Below, in pieces: positions 17,268-25,572 of a stretch of DNA of 64,000 bases (its first letter is position 1; each line of letters opens with the position of its first letter). The stretch spans positions 25,947 to 89,946 of the forward strand of contig JAFLSZ010000001.1 of NCBI GenBank assembly GCA_022510665.1, read 5' to 3'. The notes under the pieces are model-generated. The model was given only the letters and a program-made list of their open reading frames with translations. It was not told the DNA's origin and searched no databases. This DNA comes from Lachnospiraceae bacterium (GTDB lineage: Bacteria; Bacillota; Clostridia; Lachnospirales; Lachnospiraceae). A program made the position numbers and the translations under genes.

Positions 17268-17291
17268 CCTATCCATTGTTTTTGGTGACAA
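17261..17291. promoter_or_regulatory. Candidate BirA operator
   Basis: Inverted repeat TTGTCAACC (17261-17269) and TGGTGACAA (17283-17291) with a 13-base spacer. The left arm fits the BirA half-site TTGTnAACC exactly; the right arm matches about 7 of 9. The spacing is a little shorter than the 14-16 bases usually described, which lowers confidence. Confidence 0.5.
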
Positions 17292-17314
17292 TTAGTTTCT
17301 CTTTGCTTTTTCCC

Positions 17315-17343
17315 TTGCGTTCCGCGGCAGAAAACGGTATACT
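17315..17343 (+). promoter_or_regulatory. Candidate promoter of the FliK-like gene
   Basis: TTGCGT (17315-17320), a 17-base spacer and TATACT (17338-17343), about 20 bases before the start codon. It is sigma-A-like rather than sigma-28-like. Confidence 0.55.
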
Positions 17344-17365
17344 GTAACAAAAGGAGGGCATTGTC

Positions 17366-19204
17366 ATGGGATTATTCAGCGGCATTTTCGGCACGCCGGC
17401 GGCGGCGCAGAATACAACGGTTCCCGGAACAAAACGCGTTTTTTCTTCGGGAAAGGATACCGTTATCCTGTCCAAGGGCGAAATTGTAAAAGGTGAGATT
17501 ATCGATTTACGCAGCAACGAAGTGACCGTTCGCTTAGAGGATGGAAAGCAACTGCATGCCAAACTAAACAGCGCCATGGAATTGTCTATCGGACAGGAAG
17601 CGGAGTTTTATGTGCAGGAAACCAACGACGTCCTGATTACGCTAAAACTGCTTTCCGACGGGGATTCTTCGTTTGCCGAATCTACCATTGACAGAGCATT
17701 AGAGGCCGCGGGGTTTCCTAAGTCCGCCAATGCAGTCGGCATTGTGCGCTCTCTGCTTACCGCCGGACTTCCGGCAAATAAAGAAATGATTCAGAAAATG
17801 ATGCAATATTCCGCTGCCAATAAAGGGGTCGAGCTTTCTACGCTGACGGCGCTTTTAAAGCATAATCTGCCTGTGACAAAGGAAAACGCCGCGGAACTTC
17901 AGGCTTACCGCAATTTTGAACACCGTCTGCTGGGGCAGGCGGCTTCCCTTACTTCCTCTCTTACCGATGCTCTGCGGTTCGGCGAAGCCACGCCGGATTT
18001 CGCGCAGCGCTTATTGGAGCTGTTTTTCGGTAACGGCACGGAATCTTCTTCCGCCGCAAATGCCGCGGACGGAATCAATCCGGTTTTAGCAGAAGAAGCC
18101 GACGTACCTGTAAACCCGGAAACAGCGGGCATAACCTCGGGAACAGCAGACGCTGCCGATGCAGCTGTCAGCTCCGCGCTAACGGATATCCCTCCGGCAA
18201 ACGGCGCACCCCTTCCGGACGGTGCAGTACAAGGGCAGGCTGCTCCTTTTTCTGCCGGAGTACAAGAACCCGCAGCACGGCCGGACGTTTCCGGTACGGT
18301 TTCGCAGTCTTCCGATACAACTCCACAGCCTTCCGGCACGACTTCACAGTCCCTTGTATCTTTCGAGGAAACGGCTCCGCTAAAAAACTTTCTTTCCGAG
18401 ACGGATTATCAGAAACTCGGCAACGCACTTTCCAAACTTTCACAGGACAGTCCTGAATTTGCAAAATTAAATCTTGATTTTACAAACGGCACTCTTACTG
18501 CAAACAGGCTGTTTTCCGCCCTTTCCTCAGGCGCTTTAACGCGTTCCGCTGCCGATACTGCGGCCCTTTTTAAGGAAGAACCTCTGTTTTCGTCCTTACT
18601 GGATAAAACGTTGCTGGGGCGTTTTGTTCTGACGCCGGAAGATTTGACAAAAGAAGATGCCATAAAAAAATTTTATGAAAAAACAAGAACTACGCTTTCT
18701 TCTCTTACGGAACTGGCAAACGCCTCCTCGGACGGCTCCGCTTCCATGAAAAACGCGGCTGACACCGGCGCGAAGATGCAGGATAACATTCAATTTATGA
18801 ACACGTTAAATCAACTGTTTCCTTATGTGCAGCTTCCTCTCAAGCTGACGGAACAATTTACACACGGCGAACTTTATGTATATACAAAGAAAAAAGACCT
18901 CTCCGCACAGGACAAAGAGGTCAGTATTTTACTGCATCTGGATATGGACTCGCTCGGACCTACCGACATCCATCTGTCTTTGCTGCGGCAGAATGTTGCC
19001 GCGAAGTTCTACCTGACCGAACAGGACGCGCAGGAGCTGGTGAGCGAACATCTCCCGTCTTTAACAGAAGCCCTGCAAAAAAAAGGTTACACATTAAATG
19101 CACAGGTAATGAAACGGGAAAAAGAACCGGACATCGTCAAAGACTTTTTAGACGACGGCGACGCCGTCCCGATGAAACGCTTCCGGTTTGATATCCGGGC
19201 CTGA
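17366..19204 (+). CDS. FliK-like flagellar hook-length control protein
   Basis: A 612-residue protein. Residues 1-110 form a small beta-rich domain; the middle (about 220-330) is rich in Ala, Ser, Thr and Pro, typical of FliK linkers. The last 150 residues look like the Flg_hook domain: QLPLKLTEQFTHGELYVYTK, then LHLDMDSLGPTDIHLSLL and a repeat ending in KKGYTLNAQVM. FliK measures hook length and switches export substrate. It stands apart from other flagellar genes and is divergent from birA. AAAGGAGGGC precedes the ATG. A type III secretion or other role is possible; the family call rests on the C-terminal domain. Confidence 0.7.
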   Translation: MGLFSGIFGTPAAAQNTTVPGTKRVFSSGKDTVILSKGEIVKGEIIDLRSNEVTVRLEDGKQLHAKLNSAMELSIGQEAEFYVQETNDVLITLKLLSDGDSSFAESTIDRALEAAGFPKSANAVGIVRSLLTAGLPANKEMIQKMMQYSAANKGVELSTLTALLKHNLPVTKENAAELQAYRNFEHRLLGQAASLTSSLTDALRFGEATPDFAQRLLELFFGNGTESSSAANAADGINPVLAEEADVPVNPETAGITSGTADAADAAVSSALTDIPPANGAPLPDGAVQGQAAPFSAGVQEPAARPDVSGTVSQSSDTTPQPSGTTSQSLVSFEETAPLKNFLSETDYQKLGNALSKLSQDSPEFAKLNLDFTNGTLTANRLFSALSSGALTRSAADTAALFKEEPLFSSLLDKTLLGRFVLTPEDLTKEDAIKKFYEKTRTTLSSLTELANASSDGSASMKNAADTGAKMQDNIQFMNTLNQLFPYVQLPLKLTEQFTHGELYVYTKKKDLSAQDKEVSILLHLDMDSLGPTDIHLSLLRQNVAAKFYLTEQDAQELVSEHLPSLTEALQKKGYTLNAQVMKREKEPDIVKDFLDDGDAVPMKRFRFDIRA

Positions 19205-19267
19205 TACGGAGTTTTCCATACTCCGCACCAAAGCGCGCCCGTCGCGTTCCTCTTTTTTGTGTCCGCG

Positions 19268-20425
19268 CTACTGCCCTCCGGAAAGAACGGCTGCCAGCAC
19301 TTCCGCCAGCGGTTCCATTGCCGCCTTTGCCTCCGCTACCGTGTTTTTGTGTGTTCCGAGTTCCACCAGCAGATATTTTTCTTTCAGGTGCATATTATAA
19401 CGATAACTCTTTAAATAAATCCGGTGCATCAGTCCCGGATATAATTCATTCCCCGTTATCTGCATATGCAGGCTGAACGCAAGGTTTCCGGTCAGATTTT
19501 CATTGGAATAGTAGGAAATCGGTCCGTCCTTTGTCCGGCAAAGCCCGTTAAACAGCATTACTTTCGCCGTTTTTACCCCGTTTATTACCGAAGTTCTCGC
19601 CTCTCCGCTGTCTCTATGTAAATCGATTACCACCTCGATGCTCGGATATTGATTTAAAATCGAAGTAACTACCGGCAGGGCATTATTATAGGCATTGTTT
19701 CTGTCATCCGTCCCGTCCGCTTTCCGGTCGAATACCGTAGTTTCATGTATCACATTGTATCCGTACTTTTCCCGCAGTGCCGCGGCAAGTATCTCTCCCA
19801 TTCCTATTACGGTATCCTCCGTCATTTTCGAACGGCTGTCCGCGTAGCCTTCCGAGCCGTGGGTGTGAAAAATCAGAATCTGTGGTTCTTCCTTTTTTTC
19901 CATTGTTAAATCTATACCTAACAGCTTTGTCGGATTAAATAAATCCTCCGTTGCTTTCGTTGATACGTCTTCAATATAATAATTGGACAAAAAGTGCTGA
20001 AAAGTCAGCGTCTCCAATTCACCGAAACGCTCCTGCAGTATCTCCCTTACATTAACGGATTCAATAACCGGCGTCGGCTCCACATAGTCCGGGATTTTCC
20101 CCGTAACCGTACTGACGGCAAGATAACGCTCCGAATCGTCGGCATACTCTATTTTAAATACTCCTTCTTCCTCTTTTTCCCTTGCCTTTTGATTTTCTAA
20201 CGCCGCAAATTCTATGATCTTTTTATATTCGGATTTAGGCAGATACAGTAACGGCAGCTTTTTTCCGTACAGCACCCCCGCCCCGAAAATCAGAAAAAGA
20301 AACGCCCACATTATACGTCTTTCTTTGTTTCTCCGGCGTTTATCCATCCGCTTTCCGTATTGTACTGCCCTATGTTTCGCGTAGACCCGGCGCAGTTTTT
20401 GTCCACCATGCATTTTTTCTTCCAT
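19268..20425 (-). CDS. spoIIP: Stage II sporulation protein P
   Basis: Peptidoglycan amidase/endopeptidase of the SpoIIDMP engulfment machine. The 385 residues have one membrane segment at about 39-55 and the catalytic region: ILIFHTHGSEGY (zinc His), VVIDLHRDSGEA and LLVELGTHKNTVAEA. An alternative start is the Met before DKRRRNK. It lies 45 bases after gpr, the usual gpr-spoIIP pair, and is convergent with the FliK-like gene. Its presence argues that the organism makes endospores. Confidence 0.95.
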   Translation of the reverse strand: MEEKMHGGQKLRRVYAKHRAVQYGKRMDKRRRNKERRIMWAFLFLIFGAGVLYGKKLPLLYLPKSEYKKIIEFAALENQKAREKEEEGVFKIEYADDSERYLAVSTVTGKIPDYVEPTPVIESVNVREILQERFGELETLTFQHFLSNYYIEDVSTKATEDLFNPTKLLGIDLTMEKKEEPQILIFHTHGSEGYADSRSKMTEDTVIGMGEILAAALREKYGYNVIHETTVFDRKADGTDDRNNAYNNALPVVTSILNQYPSIEVVIDLHRDSGEARTSVINGVKTAKVMLFNGLCRTKDGPISYYSNENLTGNLAFSLHMQITGNELYPGLMHRIYLKSYRYNMHLKEKYLLVELGTHKNTVAEAKAAMEPLAEVLAAVLSGGQ

Positions 20426-20470
20426 CCTTTCCCCGGAATACTTCCGCTTTCTTCTTTCTTTTGCCGGTTA

Positions 20471-21388
20471 TTACAATAATTCCTTACAGAAGCAAAGATT
20501 AATTGCCTCTGCCACAGTTTCTCCCGCCCGGTGCACCAGTTCGTCAATCCCTTTCGGAGTTACAAAAAGAACCTGTCCGTTTTCCTCTTCCGCTTCTTTT
20601 AATATCTGTTCACATTCCGCGTCGGCTACACCCTTTTTCCGTAAATAATTTCCCATGCGCTCCCGTAAAATCGTCGCCGCGTCAACTACCGTCGGAACTC
20701 CGACCGCAATAACGGGAACGCCGAGCGTTTCCTTATTTAATGCCTGTCTGTTATTTCCGATACCTGCCCCCGGATAGATTCCGGTATCCGTAATCTGTAC
20801 CGTTGTTCCGAGACGTTCGGTGCTGCGCGCCGCAAGAGAGTCAATGGCAATCACAACATTCGGGCGCATCTCCCGCACCACGCTTTTAATTACTTCACCG
20901 CTTTCCATACCGGTCTGCGCGAGTACGCCTGCCGCCAACGCAAAAAAGGAGGTGAGATGATACTTTTGGCGGAACTCCTCCCCCAGCTGTATAATAAGAT
21001 GTCTTGTTACAACCAGATCATCCACCGCAACCGGCCCCAAGGCATCAGGGGTTGCCTCCCGGTTTCCGAGCCCCACCACAAGAATTTCCTGTCCTTCCGT
21101 TTTCCCGATCAGTTTCACAATCTGCTCCGCCAAAACTTCCGCCACAAAACGCCGCAGACTTTCTTCTCCCTCATGAAGTCCTTTTGCTTCCACGGTAATA
21201 TAAGTACCGATTGGTCTTCCCATCGCTTTCGCGCCGCATTCGTCCGTAATCTGTACGGTAGACACCCTTACATTCCGGCGGCGGTGGTATTCTTCTTTTA
21301 TCGTTACCCCTTTGATCCGCTCATCATCTTCGGAAAAGTCTTCTCTTAATTCGACCGCCAAATCGGTTCTTCCGCCTGTCTGTTTCAT
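20471..21388 (-). CDS. gpr: Spore (germination) protease GPR
   Basis: Degrades small acid-soluble spore proteins at germination; made as a zymogen that removes its own N-terminal propeptide. The 305 residues include RTDLAVELRE near the N-terminus (the processing region), VVGLGNREATPDALGP and VIAIDSLAARS. AAAGGAGGACGC precedes the ATG at 21388. Forespore expression is expected from the family; no convincing sigma-F/G promoter with workable spacing was found. Confidence 0.95.
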   Translation of the reverse strand: MKQTGGRTDLAVELREDFSEDDERIKGVTIKEEYHRRRNVRVSTVQITDECGAKAMGRPIGTYITVEAKGLHEGEESLRRFVAEVLAEQIVKLIGKTEGQEILVVGLGNREATPDALGPVAVDDLVVTRHLIIQLGEEFRQKYHLTSFFALAAGVLAQTGMESGEVIKSVVREMRPNVVIAIDSLAARSTERLGTTVQITDTGIYPGAGIGNNRQALNKETLGVPVIAVGVPTVVDAATILRERMGNYLRKKGVADAECEQILKEAEEENGQVLFVTPKGIDELVHRAGETVAEAINLCFCKELL

Positions 21389-21467
21389 GCGTCCTCCTTT
21401 TATTGTATGATTTCACTCCGAACACTATACCCATTCTATTTTTCCTCAAATTTTTTAAAAATATGTA

Positions 21468-21496
21468 TTGACAGAAGCCGCCGAATATACTAAGAT
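21468..21496 (+). promoter_or_regulatory. Promoter of rpsT
   Basis: Consensus TTGACA (21468-21473), a 17-base spacer and TAAGAT (21491-21496). It predicts a leader of about 110 bases before the start codon. Confidence 0.65.
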
Positions 21497-21502
21497 ATAG
21501 AA

Positions 21503-21600
21503 GTATGCTTCCGCTGAAACGTCCGTGTCCGGCTCAGCTGGGGCAAAATCATGCGAATCGGACTGCCGCATACAGGCATTCCGGACGAATCCAAAAGCAT
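21503..21600 (+). promoter_or_regulatory. Possible structured leader of rpsT
   Basis: About 100 untranslated bases lie between the predicted transcription start and the Shine-Dalgarno. They contain complementary GTCCG and CGGAC segments able to pair. Ribosomal protein leaders often bind their own product; this is inference only. Confidence 0.3.
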
Positions 21601-21614
21601 AGGAGGTGTTGAAC

Positions 21615-21878
21615 TTGGCAAATATTAAATCTGCAAAGAAGAGAATTTCCGTTATTGAAACAAAGACTCTTAGAAACAAGATGATTAAGTCTAAGATTAA
21701 GACTTTGGTTAAAAAGGTAGAGGGCGCTGTTGCCGCAAACGATAAGGCTGCTGCAAGTCTCGCTCTTTCCGAGGCTGTTGTCGCTATTGACAAAGCTGCC
21801 GCAAAGGGTGTCTACCATAAAAATACGGCTGCAAGAAAGGTTTCCCGCATTACTAAGGCCGTAAATAAAATTGCTTAA
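21615..21878 (+). CDS. rpsT: 30S ribosomal protein S20
   Basis: An 87-residue basic helical protein of the small subunit, starting [10 protein letters not shown] and containing [11 protein letters not shown] and [16 protein letters not shown]. The start is a TTG at 21615, chosen because AGGAGG at 21601-21606 sits 8 bases before it and S20 proteins begin [14 protein letters not shown] start is known for rpsT in other bacteria, where poor initiation supports autoregulation. It is followed by a terminator. Confidence 0.97.
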   Translation: MANIKSAKKRISVIETKTLRNKMIKSKIKTLVKKVEGAVAANDKAAASLALSEAVVAIDKAAAKGVYHKNTAARKVSRITKAVNKIA

Positions 21879-21897
21879 TGCTATGTAACCGTAAAGC

Positions 21898-21930
21898 AAG
21901 GGCCGCGAATGCGCGGCTCTTTTCTTTTTC
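21898..21930 (+). terminator. Terminator after rpsT
   Basis: Stem GCCGCG/CGCGGC with loop AATG, extended by further pairs to about 10 bp, then a long T-rich tract leading to hisS. Confidence 0.8.
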
Positions 21931-21951
21931 TTTTATTTTAAGGAGGACGCC

Positions 21952-23184
21952 ATGAAAATTACATCCGTCAAGGGAACCAACGACTATTTACCTAAGGAAA
22001 CCGAACTGAGGGACTATTTGCAGGCCAGTATCTTAAACACTTACCGCTCCTGCGGTTTTGAACACATTACGACCCCGGTTTTAGAAGAAATCGAAAATCT
22101 GGATAACAGTGAAGGCGGCGAAAATCTCGGATTGATTTTCCGTATATTAAAGCGCGGCGATAAGTTAGATAAGGCGTTGTCTTCGGGCAATCCGAAAGAG
22201 CTGGCGGATTTGGGTCTGCGTTACGACCTTACCCTGCCGCTTTCGCGTTACTATGCCTGCCACCGCGCAGACCTTCCTACTCCGTTTAAGTGCATTCAGA
22301 TTGACTACGCTTTCCGCGCGGAACGTCCGCAGAAAGGCCGTTACCGTCAGTTTGTGCAATGCGATATTGATATTCTCGGTTCCGATTCCGTCAACTGCGA
22401 AATCGAACTGATTGACACGACCGCAAAGGCTCTGCTAAATATCGGCATCAAAAACTTCAAGGTTAAAATCAACGACCGCCGCATTTTAAAAAATCTGATT
22501 TCGGCCGCAGGTTTTTCGGCGGAAGATACGGACAGCGTCTGCATTGTATTTGATAAGATGGACAAAATCGGCGCCGAGGGTGTTTCGGCGGAACTTTTGG
22601 AGAAAGGCTTTGCCGCGGACACCGTAAAAAAGTTCACCGAACTGATGAGTATTGCACCGTTCACGCTCGATACGGCGGAACAATACTGCGAAGACAAGAC
22701 GCCGGTTGAAAACCTCCGTTACATTATCTCTGCCGTTACCGGACTGGCGAAAGACTCCTATACGATTGTTTACGACAAATCTCTGGTACGCGGTCAGGGC
22801 TACTACACCGGTCCGGTTTTTGAAATCGAATCCTTAGATTTCGGAAGTTCCATTGCCGGCGGCGGCCGCTATGACAATATGGTCGGAAAGTTCTTAAACG
22901 AGTCCGTTCCGGCAGTAGGATTCTCCATCGGCTTTGAGCGGATTTCAAGCATTCTGGCCGATGCCGGTTATCAGATTCCGGATGCAAAGAAGCGTATCGC
23001 CGTTATTTATGACGCTGCGGACATTCTTCCGGCACTGAAAAAGGCAGACGAATACCGTACCGAATACAACGTCGTATTATATGAGCGTCCGAAAAAGCTC
23101 GGAAAACTGTTCGGAAAATTGGAAGAACAGGGATTTTTCGGCTGTTATATTTTAAACGAATCCACGGAACTCAAGGTTTTTTAA
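21952..23184 (+). CDS. hisS: Histidyl-tRNA synthetase
   Basis: A 410-residue class II synthetase. It opens with SVKGTNDYLP; motif 2 reads YAFRAERPQKGRYRQFVQ; the histidine-specific loop is LVRGQGYYTGPVFEI; motif 3 is AVGFSIGFERI. These are catalytic HisRS motifs, not only the HisZ-like core, although the protein belongs to a branch that differs from the Bacillus/E. coli type. RBS AAGGAGGACGCC lies upstream. No T-box leader is present in the short gap after rpsT. Confidence 0.93.
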   Translation: MKITSVKGTNDYLPKETELRDYLQASILNTYRSCGFEHITTPVLEEIENLDNSEGGENLGLIFRILKRGDKLDKALSSGNPKELADLGLRYDLTLPLSRYYACHRADLPTPFKCIQIDYAFRAERPQKGRYRQFVQCDIDILGSDSVNCEIELIDTTAKALLNIGIKNFKVKINDRRILKNLISAAGFSAEDTDSVCIVFDKMDKIGAEGVSAELLEKGFAADTVKKFTELMSIAPFTLDTAEQYCEDKTPVENLRYIISAVTGLAKDSYTIVYDKSLVRGQGYYTGPVFEIESLDFGSSIAGGGRYDNMVGKFLNESVPAVGFSIGFERISSILADAGYQIPDAKKRIAVIYDAADILPALKKADEYRTEYNVVLYERPKKLGKLFGKLEEQGFFGCYILNESTELKVF

Positions 23185-23249
23185 TTAAGACCTGCTTTGA
23201 AGCAAAGTAAAACGATTGTAACACGGATAAAAAATTCCTATTTAGAAAC

Positions 23250-23278
23250 TTGCATTTTTATTCGTTTCATAGTATACT
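23250..23278 (+). promoter_or_regulatory. Promoter of the ABC-2 exporter cassette
   Basis: TTGCAT (23250-23255), a 17-base spacer and TATACT (23273-23278), about 70 bases before the ATPase gene. Confidence 0.6.
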
Positions 23279-23348
23279 CTTTTCCGTAGTTACAACAGTG
23301 ATACCGTTTTAATTACCGGCATTTTTATTGTCAGAAAGGCGGCATATT

Positions 23349-24017
23349 ATGCTGTGCGCGGAACATATTTCATTTTCCTATCGAAGAAAACAGGTGCTTC
23401 GTGATATCTGCTTTACGGCAGAAGAGGGCGATTTTATCGGTATTATCGGAAAGAACGGCTGTGGGAAATCCACTCTGCTTTCCGTGTTGGCAGGAGTACA
23501 GTCTCCCGCTTCCGGTTCTCTTTTATATCACGGCGAGCCGCTGTATAAAAAGGGCGGTGTACCCGCAGAAACCGTAGGTTACGTTCCGCAGCTCAATCCG
23601 CTGCTTCCCGAGCTTACCGTCCGGGACAATCTGAAACTTTGGCGCCGGAATAAGACGCTTCTGTCAGAAGACGCTTTAGACGGCCTGTACTTTCAGATGG
23701 GTCTGACCGAATGTTTTAAGATGCCGGTAAAAAAATTGTCCGAGGGGATGAAAAAACGAGTCAGTATTGCTTCTGTTCTGCAGAACGCTCCAAAGATTCT
23801 GGTTCTGGATGAACCTTCCGCGGCGTTAGACCTGCCCTGCAAAGAAGTCATTCATACCCAGCTTTTATCCTTTACCAAAAACGGCGGCATTGTTTTGTTT
23901 GCCACCCACGAAGAAGCTGAGTTCTCACTTTGCACCGCGCTCTATATACTAAAGGACGGAATACTGCAGACTGCGGACGCCAGACAGGACAAAAGTACTT
24001 TAATCCAACACTTTTAA
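23349..24017 (+). CDS. ABC transporter ATP-binding protein
   Basis: A 222-residue nucleotide-binding subunit. Walker A is GKNGCGKST, the signature LSEGMKKRVSIA and Walker B ILVLDEPSAALD, followed by the switch His in FATHEEAE. All catalytic residues are present. The ATG at 23349 is chosen over an upstream GTG (23328) because AAAGGCGGC precedes it and domain alignment starts there. It leads a cassette with a lipoprotein and two ABC-2 permeases. The first permease begins about 1.6 kb downstream, after the lipoprotein. Confidence 0.9.
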   Translation: MLCAEHISFSYRRKQVLRDICFTAEEGDFIGIIGKNGCGKSTLLSVLAGVQSPASGSLLYHGEPLYKKGGVPAETVGYVPQLNPLLPELTVRDNLKLWRRNKTLLSEDALDGLYFQMGLTECFKMPVKKLSEGMKKRVSIASVLQNAPKILVLDEPSAALDLPCKEVIHTQLLSFTKNGGIVLFATHEEAEFSLCTALYILKDGILQTADARQDKSTLIQHF

Positions 24018-24034
24018 CTTTTAGGAGGATTGTA

Positions 24035-25504
24035 ATGAAAAAGACAGAAAACATGAACAAAAGAAAAACACACAAAAAGCGCCTTGTCTCCCTTATCGCA
24101 ATTTTCGCGCTGCTGATAGGATGCACAAGCTGCAAAAAAGAAACTCCGCGCGAAGCTTTGGAAAAAGCCTTTGACAAAACTTTTTCCGCCGAATCCCCGG
24201 TAGAGAATCTTTTGGGGATATCTAAAATTAATGAAGCCATTAATAACAACGAACCGTACTCTTCCGGCCTTTCCGCTACGATAGAGAATATATCCGGCGA
24301 ACTTTTCGGCGATTATGCATCTTTAATCTCCGGCCTCGGGTTCTCCAGTGACTCCGCACTTGATATCACAAAAAAACGCTATCAGTCTACCCTCGGAATT
24401 TCCTACGGCGGTACTACCTATTTTACCGTGGGCGTTCATCTCGACGGCTCCAAACTTTATCTTACGGTGCCGCAATTGCTGAACGGAAATATTTCTCTTG
24501 ATTTTTCTTCCCTGAGAGAAGATCTTGTGTCCGACTCTTTCTTCGGACAGCTCTTTACACAGCTGTTGACGACGTACGGCGGTTCTCTTCCGGAGGACTT
24601 CACGCTTCCGGAAAACTTCTCTATCGATGTTTGGGAACTTTTCACAACCGGGGACATGAACATTGATACTACTCTCCCTAAAAATATTACCGACGCTTAC
24701 GACGAAATGAATAAGCAGATTGCGGTAGAGGAAATAAAGAAAAACGAAGCGAAGCTTCCTGACGGTGTTTCCGCGAAAAACGTATATACCATGACGATTC
24801 CTAAAAAAGCATATAAGGACTTTGCGGCGGTAATCGTGCAGTTTGGCCTCGACTCTTTCTTTGAACTTCTGGACGACGAAAATCTGAGCGCGCTTGAGGA
24901 ACTTGATATGCCGGATCAGGAAGATATCGATGATTTCTTAGAAGATCTTTCGGATACTATCGGAGATATCGTTCTTACGGTTGCCGTTACAAAGGACGGC
25001 TATATAAGCTACATGACTTCCACGCTTGATATTGACGGAAGCACCGTGGATTTTTCCGCTTCTTTCTCCGGCAAAAAATCTCCGTTGGAAGAAGTTGACG
25101 TAAAAGTTTCCGCGAAAATCGACGGAGAAAAAGTTTCTTTCAGCTTCACGCAGAAGTATGATTCCGATAAGAAGACCGCAACCTATAACAGCAAAATTTC
25201 CGCAGGCGACTTTACCGCAAAAATTGCATGGGAAGGCGAGTACAGCAATGTGGAAAAAGGCAAGAAATACACCTTTAACCTCAACTACTTTGAGTGTGAC
25301 TTCTCCGAGGATATGTCCTTCACGATTTCCGCAAGCAACTATATGGATATTACCAAGTGTGAAATCAGCGACGTAACCGGCAGGGAATATGAACTCCTTA
25401 AAATGGACCAATCTGCTCTGCTTGGACTTGTTACCGAAGTAATGGTCAATGTACAGAACGATCCGATGCTCTCCGGACTTTTAGGTATTTTAGGCCTTGA
25501 ATAA
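24035..25504 (+). CDS. Lipoprotein of unknown function in an ABC-2 cassette
   Basis: A 489-residue secreted lipoprotein. A basic N-terminus and hydrophobic stretch end in the lipobox LLIGC, with the lipidated Cys at about 29. The rest is acidic, rich in Ser, Asp and Lys, with repeated two-strand-like patterns (for example FSASFSGKKSPLEEV), suggesting a beta-rich extracellular domain. TTAGGAGGATTGTA precedes the ATG at 24035. No family is recognised. Its place between the ATPase and permeases suggests a partner of the exporter on the outer membrane face. Confidence 0.8.
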   Translation: MKKTENMNKRKTHKKRLVSLIAIFALLIGCTSCKKETPREALEKAFDKTFSAESPVENLLGISKINEAINNNEPYSSGLSATIENISGELFGDYASLISGLGFSSDSALDITKKRYQSTLGISYGGTTYFTVGVHLDGSKLYLTVPQLLNGNISLDFSSLREDLVSDSFFGQLFTQLLTTYGGSLPEDFTLPENFSIDVWELFTTGDMNIDTTLPKNITDAYDEMNKQIAVEEIKKNEAKLPDGVSAKNVYTMTIPKKAYKDFAAVIVQFGLDSFFELLDDENLSALEELDMPDQEDIDDFLEDLSDTIGDIVLTVAVTKDGYISYMTSTLDIDGSTVDFSASFSGKKSPLEEVDVKVSAKIDGEKVSFSFTQKYDSDKKTATYNSKISAGDFTAKIAWEGEYSNVEKGKKYTFNLNYFECDFSEDMSFTISASNYMDITKCEISDVTGREYELLKMDQSALLGLVTEVMVNVQNDPMLSGLLGILGLE

Positions 25505-25572
25505 TATTTTATAAAAACTTTATAAAGGTTTTTATCTCAGCTTTACCAACATACCGACAGGGAGGAACTGCC

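Noticed and set aside
19205..19267. Terminator between the FliK-like gene and spoIIP
   Set aside because: CGGAGT/ACTCCG forms a stem but no T run follows directly on either strand.
21403..21430. Sigma-G-like promoter (GTATA, 16 bases, CATACAA) before gpr
   Set aside because: The predicted start of transcription would fall inside the Shine-Dalgarno, and the -10 has a mismatch.
21879..21951. T-box leader before hisS
   Set aside because: The gap is only 73 bases and is filled by the rpsT terminator; no specifier loop or T-box sequence is seen.
25513..25533. AT-rich palindrome after the lipoprotein gene as terminator
   Set aside because: Only A-T pairs with one G-C; too weak to call, and the downstream permease appears to belong to the same unit.
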